DNA of 64,000 bases, from contig DF237048.1 of NCBI GenBank assembly GCA_000708835.1, positions 88,608 to 152,607 on the forward strand, read 5' to 3'. Each line of letters starts with the position of its first letter. Position 1 is the first letter of the stretch. Positions 48,010-60,300 of this stretch are shown here, one piece after another. Origin of the DNA: Klebsormidium nitens. Taxonomy: Eukaryota; Streptophyta; Klebsormidiophyceae; Klebsormidiales; Klebsormidiaceae. The notes under the pieces are model-generated. The model was given only the letters and a program-made list of their open reading frames with translations, searched no databases and was not told where the DNA came from. Made by a program: the position numbers and the translations under genes.

Positions 48010-51000
48010 GTAAAGACCAACATGAGCGTTGAATCTAGCTGCCCATTGAGCGGGTCTTACTAGTCATCGCCACGGCTGACAGCATATACAAAGAAACGGA
48101 TACTAAACCTCGAAGAGGTCTAGTCGAGAATGAGAAGATGCGGCGCCCTTGCAGACTGAAATGAACCCCAAATATGGAAGTCGTTCGCCACACCAATCAA
48201 CTCAAAGTGGCCAAGACAGGATACCATTCACGGCGAGGATCGAGCAAAAAATCCAGGTTTTGCGCTTAGTTGAGCAAATGCAAGCCGCCGTCGACTCTCA
48301 TTTGAACGAACCGACGCTTTGACACTACTCAAATTCTCAGTAAGAGAAACTGTGAGTCGGACGGGCCCACTCGACCCTTGGGCGTTCCTGAATACCCGTT
48401 TCCTCAGTTGGTCGTCACAGCCACAGTTGTCGTCGCCTCGTCCCGGAACTTATGTGGGCGTCGCGTTCTATAAGCGCACTTCAGAGTCTGATATTTGAGG
48501 ACGATTTGAAGAGGTCAGATGGAGCCGTCTGATAGAGCCTTGAACTTAAATTCAAAATACGTTGGATTCGCAGATTAGTCGCGGGCATAAAAGCCCACAC
48601 TCAAGCAAGACGAATAACGAGCTTCTTTCGAAGCGCAGTCTCAATTGCGCGCTGCAGACGCAGACTTGATCAAAAGCTCAAGAATAAACTTATGACACAC
48701 AAAAGCCCATGCGGACGTGTGGTGTCTTGAGTTTTGTTGAATGTATAAGGCGCACGTCATCCGTCACTGTAAGTGCTCATTGGCATCGCGGCACGAACCG
48801 GGTCCTGTCCGGTTGTCCCGCTGCCAGCTTCGGATCTAACCAAAACCTGGAATCAATTCAAAGCACGTATTACTATACAAGCAGATTCAAAATAGAAGGT
48901 ACCCGCTTATACATATTTTGCGGACTGGTGTATTATAACCGCAACTAGTAGCTATGCATGGAAGATAGTCGACCTGTGGGTCCATCGCTCGAGCCCTTCG
49001 GTACGATAAGGTGGCTTCAAGAAGAGCTGGGGATCTGAACTTTGGGAGCTTTTAAATAAGGTCCCAGCAATTGATCCTCATTGCCGACACGAACGGTTGG
49101 AGCAGCTTTTTGGAAGGGAAAAGAAAAAAAACTCTGACACGGAGCAAAGGTTTAGCAGTTCGAATGATCAAAAGAAGATCAGAATCTGAGGGGAGATTGC
49201 TAGGAAATGCTAGCATTTCATGCTCAACACATTAATTGGAAGCCCATAAGAGAGCTGTTTTTAAAATGCCATTGGGAGCTCCATGTCTTTAGCAGAGATG
49301 TCAGAACAAAGTGTTTGGTACTGCGGCGACGGCGGGCTTTTATACTGCTCAATTAACAAGATTTTGCAAAATCGAGTTCCCCAATCTCGTCAAAGGCCGG
49401 AACGAACTTCAAGAAAGATCAAACGTCAGCAGCTAAGCTCGAAAGCTCCGTTAGGCAGAAGGTAACAACGAAACTAGCCGCTCAAGCCGACGTGCCCCGC
49501 GATATGCATCGATCACCGCCTTGCCCAGCGGGCGTCATGAAAGGCCGCGCGCTTGCGCGACAATGTATTGTTAGTTGTTGGAGCCCAAGAGCACAGTCAT
49601 ATCGTGCCAAGCCAGCAGAGTCGTACGTCTTATGTACGAATATATGTAAATGCCGAACGACCTTGCCGTTTTCAACCGGCTGGACGTTCCGTCCTGCTGG
49701 AACAAGTGGGCTTTGGGATGGACTACGAAGGAGCTGCCCGACTGCTTGTCCGTCGCGAGATACAGTCAGCCACGTATACGAACAGGTAAGGTTTGAGCGG
49801 CTCCGGCAAAAGCAGGACATGCACTATTCTCCATTAGGGAGCGGTTCAGATCCCCGAGCGTTCCTTCTTCGTTGCCGCAAGATGCCAGTACCCACTTATA
49901 AATTTTCTGATCATAGCCATAAAACCCGAGTTACGGCTAACCAGTGGCTTAACACACAGCTCACAGACAGATCGATGCGAGCGCACGGAGCGGTCAGCAT
50001 AATGTTCTTTGAGTATCCGCGGACCCAGTGCATGAGCTGGGCGAATACGTTTGGTTTGAACGGCATCTGCCAGGGCGGCCAAGCGACTTTACCGAAGAGC
50101 ATCCAGAAGCCTTACACCCAAAGTGTTAGCCCGCAGGAAACGGCCACTCTTTGAGAAGAGGCTTTCATATGACAAGGAACCAAGAAGGCTTGAATAGTGT
50201 CCTTCTCTCAGAGCCTCATTGAGAAAAGAAGTGTCAAACTCTTTTGCCACCCTGGAAGCAATCCAAATACGACTAGTTCCCACTTCCGAGATTTTGGGAC
50301 CATCCAAAACGCCCGAATGCAGCGCATGAGCGGCGTCAGAGCCGTTTCGCTCTTCTTGACTATGAGCGGAACCATCTCCCACCTCAAGCTGCCAGTTGGC
50401 AAGTAAGCTGCTGTACTTAGCCCGCGGTCATTCTTGGAAACGCATCCGGCCTCGAGCAATCTCGGCCTGCCCATCGATATTAGTTGGAAGTCCAAATCCA
50501 CATTGCTGTCCTTTCCAAGAGGTTCGATCAAGATGAAAACGTCAATCTTAGACGGGTGCGATTCGGACGAGCCACCTTGCGGCCGCAAACAATCCCGTCG
50601 AGACGAAGGTAAGCATATCCAGCGCCTTCGAGTCGAACCACGTCAGATCGAAGCTTTCTCTCGTCAAGGGCAATATTACTCCAATGAGGTCATCAAAACA
50701 GGTGAAGCAGGATTACTGCAGAGGTCTACCGCACCCTACTAATTCCAGAAATTGTGGCCTTCTTTATATCTGTCGAGTAATTTTCTGGGCTGACCAAAGC
50801 CCACATTATGTCTCTCGCTCAATGAGAGGCTCAGAATGGCTTCTGCCTCCTCTGGCATTCGGAAGTGAGCTAGGAACAGAAGCGCTCACATGGTTACAGC
50901 TGCAGCATTTCCTCCTTGTATCATGGAATATACGGGTTCTCCCTTGACCTTGGATATGCGTCGTTCGGTCCCAGTATGCCTTTTCAAAGGTAACCCCAAG

Positions 51001-54000
51001 ATTGAGTGTGTATGAATGATGGCCCAGGCCGACTCGTAGACACGGCTTGGCTGAACCTGGCACGCCGTCATCAACGAAGAGGTCGCAAGGTCGCAAATTT
51101 ACTTGCAGGCATCATGGACACGTTTCGACGAGCTCCGCAGTACTTCCATCATCGACCCAAATCAAATCAGATCAAAAGCAAATAATTCTGAAGCCAGCGG
51201 CAAGCATCAGGACTGGATTGAAAGGCTTCTATCTGAGAATCTTACGCGGCTCGCTAAGCGAAGAAAGCATGATTCGTCACCCATGCATCAACTGAGGGCG
51301 ACGAAACTTCATTGCCGCTGATCCTGATGTTCGACTGACCGTTTCGTTTTAAGATAGATCATAAAACAGTGCAGCCCGCCAATCCAAATGATTATATGAG
51401 CGAGCAATCTGTTTCTAAGCCGATTCGTTTATTGGAGCGAGGATTAAGGGATCTTGACACTCGACAATTCTAAGCAACAGGAGCACGGCACAGCACAAAA
51501 CACAGCTGAAAGTGAACGAGCCGTGTGTACATCTCATAATAAGAACCAAACTTGGTAGGTGCGAGACAGTGGCAGAACCCGAGAAAGATTCGTTCAGTAC
51601 TCCACCATAAGAAAATGTTCGCGGTGATTGAAGCACAGCAAGAATTACGTTGTAGCGTGGTCCTTGCAGCATAGAGCTAGAGGGCCCATAGAAAAAAGTC
51701 ATAGCCGTTCAACGCTATCAAGGCCGGAGCTTTCGAGGAGCATTCGAGGAGCTTTCAACGATCATCGAGCAGCCCAAGCTGACTCAATCAATCCATTTCG
51801 CCAGACTGCGGCCAGCTGCTCAAAACAACCGCCGAACCAGATGAACAATAGGATCAGCTCAGTTTCCAGTCGTACCAGATTAATACTGCCGCGCACATCG
51901 CCGTTTGGAATCAAAGGTAACTCTTTGGGCCTTCGACACTGACCGCGTCAGATCAACAAGGGCGCACGCCACGTCGAGCTCATTGGGTGCTGTTTGCAAC
52001 GCAAAGAAAGGCCGTAGATCAATTGAATGATACAAAGAGGGCAGACAAAAGCGACTACTTGAATGATGCCTCACCATTGAGATTCCGCGGAAAGCCGGAA
52101 GTCGCACCCGACATGGGGAGTCAAAATGACTGCCGTCAGATTGTTGATTTGTGTAATCGACGCTCCGAGACCCACGCTCCGTGACCAAGCAGCAAAAAAG
52201 TTTCCTTTACAGGCCACTGGCACATCGGGCCACAAACCTCTGGACCACTGGGCTTTACTGAAAACCCACTCTAGCGGCCGATCGTCATAGCCAGTGGTGT
52301 GGCCACCTCGTCTTGTAGAAATCGAGCAGCGAAAGGATTGGTGGCATGTCAAAGCCCCCCGTTTCGAGGCTGTGTATTGTTGTCGCATCATGAAAGGGAA
52401 ACGCATATACAGCCCCCTGTGTTTCGTTATCGCATTATAGAAAGGAACCAAGTATAAAGCTTTATGAAGACCGTATGTGATTTGGAAACGAAGCTTCCGT
52501 CACCACCGCGTCAGCGTGACCCCATTTTGCATTTTGAGGTTGTTCTAGCGTTGGAATTGTGATGGAAGCGGTTCGAGCGCAATTCGCAAATGGTTATTCG
52601 CTTTCGTATACCGCATGCTGACGTCCATGCAAGACGTAGTATACCGCTGCAACTACACAAGACACGTTAATCCAGGTACGTGATTGGCTCTGGTAGGCGC
52701 CTCGGCGATTATGGGCAGTCGCTATGAACCCAGTAGAAGCAGACACGGCCCTCTTGCCAAATTATTATAAAGAACATGGCATGCATGTTCACTGTGGCTT
52801 AATTAGATTTGAACCGTCAGAGGACCGGCTGAGGGAATGCGCAGAAGATCCATCAAAGAGTCGAAGCGCTGACCAACTCAAATCCTGCAATTTGGAGATC
52901 CCAGGACGTCATTTGACAGTCCGTCCCATAAGATGCTACGAAGAATCAGCATCAACGAAACAGAATCTGTTCAGCGAGCTGTCCGGCTTGAATTCCCGCT
53001 AGCCGCGGCGGCAACAGGAAACTAGAATACTCCGACACAACTTGGCATGCCACACATGCAGAATATCGAGGCGTGAGACAAGAATTGCGAACGTGAAAGA
53101 GCGAACCAAGATTTCATCACATACAAGTTTAAGTCTGATTGTGATTCCTGGCGAAGAATGCGATCAACATGTTGAAATGATGCTTGATAGAGTGGCTTCC
53201 CGGTCCATTCCCTGAGTAAAGGATTAGGAACGCAGGCTCAATTGTCAAGCTTCGGGAGACCCTCGCTGCCATGGAGAATGTGAATAGGAAAACATTCATA
53301 GCGCGCGGGCGCACGGGCGCGCAAGCTTGCGCAACCAACTTGATGTTCGTTATTTGAGATGTTTTCGGAGCCTTCCAACATACTAAGGCCCTGTTTCAAG
53401 GTTTCATCTGAGTGCTTGTCAGCAAGTCCTTTTGTGGGCTCAACGGGCTGCTCGGAATGTCAAAAGCAGCCCGGTCAGAAAGCCCGGCTGCACAACCCGC
53501 GTGCCAGCTGCAGATTCTTATTTTACCGAATCCCTCAGTTTGGAACCTGACGAGGCCCAGAAGACGGCTGGCTAAGAATCCTTTCCAATCTGGTCAGGAT
53601 TCGCCAAGAACTCAGAAAAGGAGACACGAGTTCTCGAGAAAGGTGCGGTACCTAGCCGCGCGAGGGGAACAGGGGACCCCTGGAAAACGCAGCGATCCGT
53701 TGAAGGCAGGTTAATTTGCCCTTCTCCTCAAGAGCAATCTCAGGAGCAGGCTCTTGAGGATTCATAGAGCGATCGAAGACCCAGAATCGAGTACTAAGGG
53801 ACAAAGGCAGCGGCTCAGACAGGATCAGCAAGCTCTATGGGATAGTGAACCGGTCGGTTCGATCGACTCACCGCCAGGCCTAGTACTTCATTGCCAGTAC
53901 GCCGGTAGCATCCATATACCATGAAAACCTGCTAGAAGACCCAGAAGCAGCGCCAGAACAAGAGCACAATCTGCGACTTCTTCGTGCATCACACAGGTCT

Positions 54001-57000
54001 CAAACAGATACCGTCGATCATAAATAAGCCCAGAAAGGCGAGTACCATTCAAGGTCGTGCAGGAAGTCAGGCGTGCACCGGTTGAAACAGTCAAATTAAA
54101 GGCAAGCCATCATATTTACTCTGTAGAACGTTTGACGAGTCGGTCGACAATCCGGCCTTCGATCGAGCAGAAAGTCTGCCTTTGACGGGCCAGCTCGGAC
54201 GTGGATGATTCCATTGCGTGGGCGTTCCTAGATACCCATTCTGGCGTCATAGCTAGCCGTTTTTGCCACCTTGTCTTGCAGCTGACTTGAAAACTTGGAT
54301 GATGTCGATGTCGAAGCGTAGGATCCGCTTAAGCGGCGGCGGGGCTACCCAAACCCCTTTGGCGAACCTTCAATTCTGAAATTGTTTTAGTAAGTTCGCC
54401 TGAAAATTAGATGCTGCTTCAACTCAATGTCGGCGGCTGCACAAGACAAGAATGTGGAAAAAGAAGCGGCATAATCCAGCGCGCCCACTTCGTATCAAAG
54501 GCAAGCCACCGTAATGATTCGTAGAACAATTTGAAGAGTCGGTCGACGATCGGCCGGCCTTCGTGCACATTTAAACAGCAGAAAGTGTGCATTGGGCGGG
54601 CCAGCTCAGCTCAGATCTCGGCGCGACATACCAATGGGCGTTTCTAGACACCCATACTGGCTGTCACTCGTCATAGCTATTGTGACCACCTCGTTCTGCA
54701 GCTGATTTCAAAACTTTGATCACGCCGAAGCGTAGGATCCGCGGAAGCGGCGGGGGTGCTAACCAAACCCCTTTGGCGAACCTTCAATCCTGGATAATTT
54801 TCGGTGCGCTGCCAAAAAATAGATTCTAGCTGGGTCAAATAAGGTGTCGGCTCCTGATCAATGACGAAAAGATGGAACGGTAAAAGGCAATCTAGCGCGC
54901 CCTATACTTCGTATCGATGTTTTGGCGCGTATTATCAAAGGACCAAGTATGACCATTCTAAGTTTTGGAAGATCAGACCAATCACACGTACGTCGGAGCG
55001 AAGCAGATTCCTTCGTACCCCGTGTACGCTTCCGGAGCGCAAAACCGTGCTCCAGCCTCCACTCCAACCGACCCTTTTTATCTCTCCGAATTGAAATCTG
55101 ATTTCTGGGATGGAGTCTGAAGCAGCCGGACTGGTTGCCGTCGCACAAAAGAAATGCAGTCAGCTTGTTCAAACAATCATAGCATGAGCGGCTCTAACAG
55201 TGAAAGGGTACTCTTCGCTTCGATGCTTGTACTGGGAAGACCCCAGATGGCAAAAAGTTCCTTCTTCCTTGCCGCAAAATAATTTGAGCCGTCCGCAAGG
55301 CGACTTATGGGGGTTCCGGACTTCAGTAATAGTCAGTCCAATGCTTTTCCACGTAAACGGAGCGGTTGGCAAGGTGCTGGAACACCAGCGTTCTTGGGTT
55401 GCATCAAAAGTGCAGTTACGTATGGGGTCAACAGCAGTCTTATGCGCAAACGTGCATACTCAGACGCTGCCAAGCGACTTTGACGACGAGCATCGGCGCG
55501 CCGAGGTCTGTGCGACCCGGCTCAGCAACCCTAAATCGACAGAGAAACAACGATCGCATCTGGCGACGAAACAAGAAATCAGATGTATACGAAGAATTCG
55601 GCAGTATGCTTGGAGACAAAGCGCTAGAAGCTTGCGCAAACGTTCATACAAACATACGGAATTTGATGGGCATTGCAGAGAGTCGGTGGATCAATCGCAT
55701 GTCAAACGAACGCAGGCACCTTGACATCTCTCTCGCAAAAGGTCGGCAGGTCGGCTCCAGAAGAAAGATGTCCACGAGCCCCGGTGGCCCAGCTTGTCGT
55801 CCAGTCGGATCGACATTAAAGCTAGCATGCATCTGCCAGAGCGAACGTCCACGTCAAAAAGCGGTCAAAACAGGAAGTACTAATGTTACAAAGGCTTCAA
55901 CGGACGACGTCGATGGCCACAAATGACGACCAAAATGTGGCACGTCATGGGCGCCCCTGATCGCCCCTGATCAGCGAAGTCATGGCCTTGGCGGTCTGCA
56001 ATAAATTGCGTCACAGATAGAGTACCTTTGCCAAGTTGAACATAAATTTGATACAATGAGAACGGCTGAGTAGGCCCCGCGTCGAACCCACGTTAAGCTT
56101 TGGAGCCCAGCTGGTGCACCCTTTTCGAAACAACTCATGAATGTTTCGATCAACTTTTCAGCCCCTTCGGATTCATGCGAATCGCATGACTGGCATGTTC
56201 ACGTTTGTGTCGGACTTCGTCCCTCCCAAAACACCAGGCTAGGGGATGATTTCGATTCTCACTCAAAGAAAGGTCATTGAACTTCATTTGGAAACAATTT
56301 CGGAGAGTCTTGTTTCGAAGGGCAGTCATCCCGTCACTGCGGTCGAAGACAGTTCTGTACCGAAGGAGGCCTGGCTTCGGGAACTTCACGGTCATCCAGA
56401 TCACAGGCTGGTAGAACTGGGTTAGAAAAGGATGATAACCACTCCTGCTTGCTGCACTTGACATCGAGTCCCGTGCGTGTGACCTGGTGGGCGAACCGCG
56501 AGATCAGCCGCCTGCGCGAGTGTATGGAGAATCCTCGTGATTAACCCCTGGAAACCAGGCCGATCCATGAGTCATAAGTTCCCAGGCCTGCTGGTTCACG
56601 AAGAGCGTAATAGTATGGACGTGGCTCAATACAAGACGGGATTAGAGTGGGTCGAAGGCCCAAAATTGGCGTTGCTTCCTAGCCACAGCTTGGCGAGCTT
56701 GACATAGGACCTTCTCGACAACCGCAAATCACCGTGTCGTGACGACCAAATAGGGGGCTTTTATAAGACTCTTTGACATATACCAGATTATGTGCGGCAG
56801 TCGCCCGGCATGATGCAAAGTTCTGAAGAACCGCAGGGTACCAAACGCGGAGCAAGAATCGTAGGGATCAAGCCCGTATCAGAAGTATCAAAGACTTTCT
56901 CCTGAAGTATGGAGCACCCTGACGGCCTTCGAATGATGCATGGGCAAAAACCAAACATGCGAAATCCAAAAACGGGAGTTTCGCAGGCTTTTGGAGCGCA

Positions 57001-57370
57001 GCAAATGCATTCGCAAAATGAGCCATAATGCATCTCAAATGAGATGAGGACACTATTTCTATTTCTGCTGCCAACTGCAACTTGAAGCAACACGCTCCCG
57101 GCCCCTTCCTAATGTCTTCGCTCCTTGCCAGATGTTAATCCGTTATGCCAATCAAGTTTCTCGGAAAAGTTGGGTTTTTAAACACGACAACTTGCATGCA
57201 AATGATGGAACCAAATGGGTGGGCGGCTTGACAGGCGTCTATTGTGGTTTTCAGAAGATTGGCACCTTCGAACAAGCGTGGCATGACGCGGACGTAACTG
57301 TGGAGGAGCGAGGCTGTTTGGTCCTGCCGTCGCATCACCCGAATTTTCCGCCGCACACTGTTTTCTTAAG
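48010..57370. other. Repeat-rich region without a supported gene
   Basis: Diverged copies of a family with the core GGGCGTT.CT.GATACCCA and GTCATAGCCA lie near 48379, 52250, 54215 and 54635, all in the same orientation. A second shared block (GAGCGGCTC...TTCCTTCTTC.TTGCCGCAA) occurs near 49795 and 55185. Frames of 100-220 codons here are rich in Arg/Ser/Cys, overlap one another on both strands and match nothing I recognise. Confidence 0.4.
54098..54905 (+). repeat. Tandem pair of ~399-bp repeat units
   Basis: Unit 1 starts at 54098 and unit 2 at 54497, both with AAAGGCAAGCCA. Shared landmarks follow in the same order: GAGTCGGTCGAC, GGGCCAGCTC, GGGCGTT.CTAGA.ACCCAT, CGAAGCGTAGGATCCGC and CCCCTTTGGCGAACCTTCAAT. 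Unit 2 ends near TAGCGCGCCC. A third partial start (ATCAAAGGACCAAGTATGA) follows at about 54930. Confidence 0.85.
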
Positions 57371-60300
57371 TGTGACCTGGTGGGCAAACCGCCGGATGGG
57401 CCTCGAAGCAACCCGAAAGGAACTTGAGAAGCCTGAATGCGCCCGCGACGAGAGGAGTCGGAAGAGAATAGCGCAGCGTTAAAAACAAACCAGTCTGAAG
57501 GACACGAAGAGGAGAAACGAATCAGAGTATGAAAGTGGCTCAGGGAGACATGGCTGGGGTGGGCTGCTGTGCCCAACACCTGAAAGCTTCCTAACCACCG
57601 CTGAAATGGTTTCTCCGTTTTCCGCCACGGTTAACAAACCGAAACCTGCCGCCAAATTGGCCGACGTACTTAAACGTTTTCGTGCCTACCTCATACTATA
57701 TTATGCCCACCAGTGTCTTGTACTTTGCACCAGCAAGCTGCAAAGCCGGAAAAACACCAACTAAGGACCGGCGTAGTACGACGTCGCCAGAAGACATCTT
57801 CTTCAGGAAGAGTGCAGAAAAACGAGCAGGCTCCCCGGAATCAACGATAACAAAGCCTGACTGCCCGCCAACGAGACATGAGTCAAAAACCGCCTTGTCA
57901 AAGGTCAAGAGACATGATCTCTAGAAACGATGTTGAATACATAATTTCTGGGGGCGGCCAAAGCTTTTGCGGACCGTCTCCATGCAATTCGTTTCTCGTA
58001 AGATGCACGGAGAGCCGCCCCTCCTGTGTCAATACGAGGAAGGTCACTTTCGGCTGCGCCTTATCGCGCACGTATCATCCTGAGATTTCAGGAACAAGGC
58101 TGATTGAAAGCCCAAGTCCTACCGGAGTGTTGCGGAAAACTTAATCTGTTCCGCTTGCTTGATACTAAACACGACTTGACCAGGCAGCTAGAAATGTTGG
58201 CACTACTCTTAAACGCTCTGAAAGTGGTTCTCAGGCGAAGACGTTCCGATATTCCTAGTCAACTCATCCTTGTACGCAGAAACGCAAATGGCCGGGCATG
58301 CACCTGTACCATCGATGAAGACAAAGGAGAAAGACATCTCACGACGGCTTCTCCGGATCAATTTAGCAAGGGCAATGCCAAAGAAAGCTCCTGGGTCTTT
58401 CAAAGCGCCGGAAAAGGTTAATGGCTCTTTCAATGAATCGGCTCAGGCACATCTCATGCTTCAGGAAAAAATGAAGGACACCCAATGGACACCCTAATGC
58501 AAGCTCCACTTGTCACCCCCCAACGTCCTGGGCCAATACATATCATGGATTAATGATCGAGTCGACCGATGCAATCCTAGTTCGTCAGCCTCACTCGATC
58601 TCGACTAGAGGCAAAGTCGAGCGGCTCCGACCTGAGATCCTTATATGGCGTTGCATGAGCGCCGGTAGGATAAGTCACGATTTTTTTGAGTCATTGCCGC
58701 ACTGGTAAGGGTCCTCCATTCCTAAAGCCTGGTTTCAGGGACATGAGCGTCTCCGAAGATTTTCGTAAGAATGCGAGAAAACAGTGGATCCAAGGAATGC
58801 CGGTGATCCCTGCACATGGACACTTCTCTTAGAGCCCATTCACATGCAGTATACATGGAGCCGGCGGCGTACAGCGGAAAGCCACAGTGTCATACGTCTC
58901 GTCAATCAAAATTTTCAAACTTCAGATGATTCTTCCAGGAAAAAGCAAGCTAGCTGAGAAAGACAGGAAGATATTCACCATTCGTCGAATTGCAAGTACA
59001 GAAGGTCTCGCATGCAGGTTAAGCTGACCATCGCTCTGTGCCCAAGAAGACAGGTGGATGCTGAGCCTCCAAACGAAGGCCCGTGGGTCTCGTCATCGCG
59101 TCTATAAGAGGTACTGGGAGTAGCCGATTCGGACTCTGACCGCTCTGGTTTACATCTTCGTACAGTATCAATTTTAGAAGCACAAGAAGCATGCCAAGGC
59201 TGCTAGGATTCAGAATCAGACGCGTAACCAGCCAACGTGCACAATTATTTTGCTGCTACCATTGAGGAGACTGGGCAGCTGCACCGGACTGTGACCTTTA
59301 TGAAACAAGTTTTTTACCTCCAGCGCTTTAATGACTGAACGGAATAAAGAGTCTAAAGTAGTAAAGGACTTCCTTACACTAGTGAAAATCCAATCAGAAC
59401 GTTCATGGCACTCGTTATGCCTATATGCCCTCAGAAGCGCGGCTTTGGAACGTAAGCTGAAGGCTATTCATTTACATTAGCATGACGCTACGTCGTTGTG
59501 TTGATTATGCCAAGAGGTCAACGCGGTAGCCAACTTACGGCCCCAAAGGAAAGCCGAAGACGAGCAACATCGTTTCTGTGACGGTAGTGGAGGCAATCTG
59601 AAGCTTTCGCATCCTCCATCATCGTTCGCGAAATAGCGCGAGCTGTGCGATTTCGTCAATGCCACTTTGGAGAGAAAACGTGAGCGCGGGACTGGGCTTG
59701 CAACGAGCAGTCAAGCGCTCGAGAGAAAGCACGTCTCGGGCCGAACCTTGGTGCAATTTAGTCCGCCAGCAGAACGTACGGTCGCGCTTCTGACGGCCCC
59801 TGACCAATCCCAGAGTCTGACTACACAATGACCGCCCGATATACTGCTGGTGAGAAGGAGAAGTAAAGCCGAAATTTCGGCGAACGCGCACCAGCAAAAA
59901 AGAGGTGGGGACCCAAAAGGGACATCAATAGGGGCTCGGATCAAAGGACTTATGTCCTGTGCAGTACTGAGCCGGCCGGTTGCAAATTGCATTGTTACGA
60001 TCTTTCGACCGGGCAATGATTGGAGCCTGCAAGAGGTGCTTAGTTTCAGGAAACACAAGGTCGAACCTTCTTGCAGATTAAACCATCGTCGCGAACAAAG
60101 TGGGGTGTTTGGCAGCTTTGCGTCGAACCGTCATTTGTTACGCAGACCTTGTATACATTTGTAAGGCAGCAAAAGTTACACCGGGGATGTGTATTCAACG
60201 CATCAACGCTCTCACGTTGGCAAACATCTAAATACTTGAAAGCTGGCCTCCACTGAAGTGACGCAACGTTTCCCTTTCAGTGCAACGGGTTCGAGCACGC

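Noticed and set aside
49492-50154. 220-codon plus-strand frame
   Set aside because: It lies in repeat DNA, overlaps other long frames on both strands, and has no recognisable motif or splice logic.
57132-57482. 116-codon frame beginning MLIRYANQ, with a faint echo (VRYANR) at about 47010
   Set aside because: A short similarity between two repeat-region frames is not enough to call a protein; noted only as possible element remnants.
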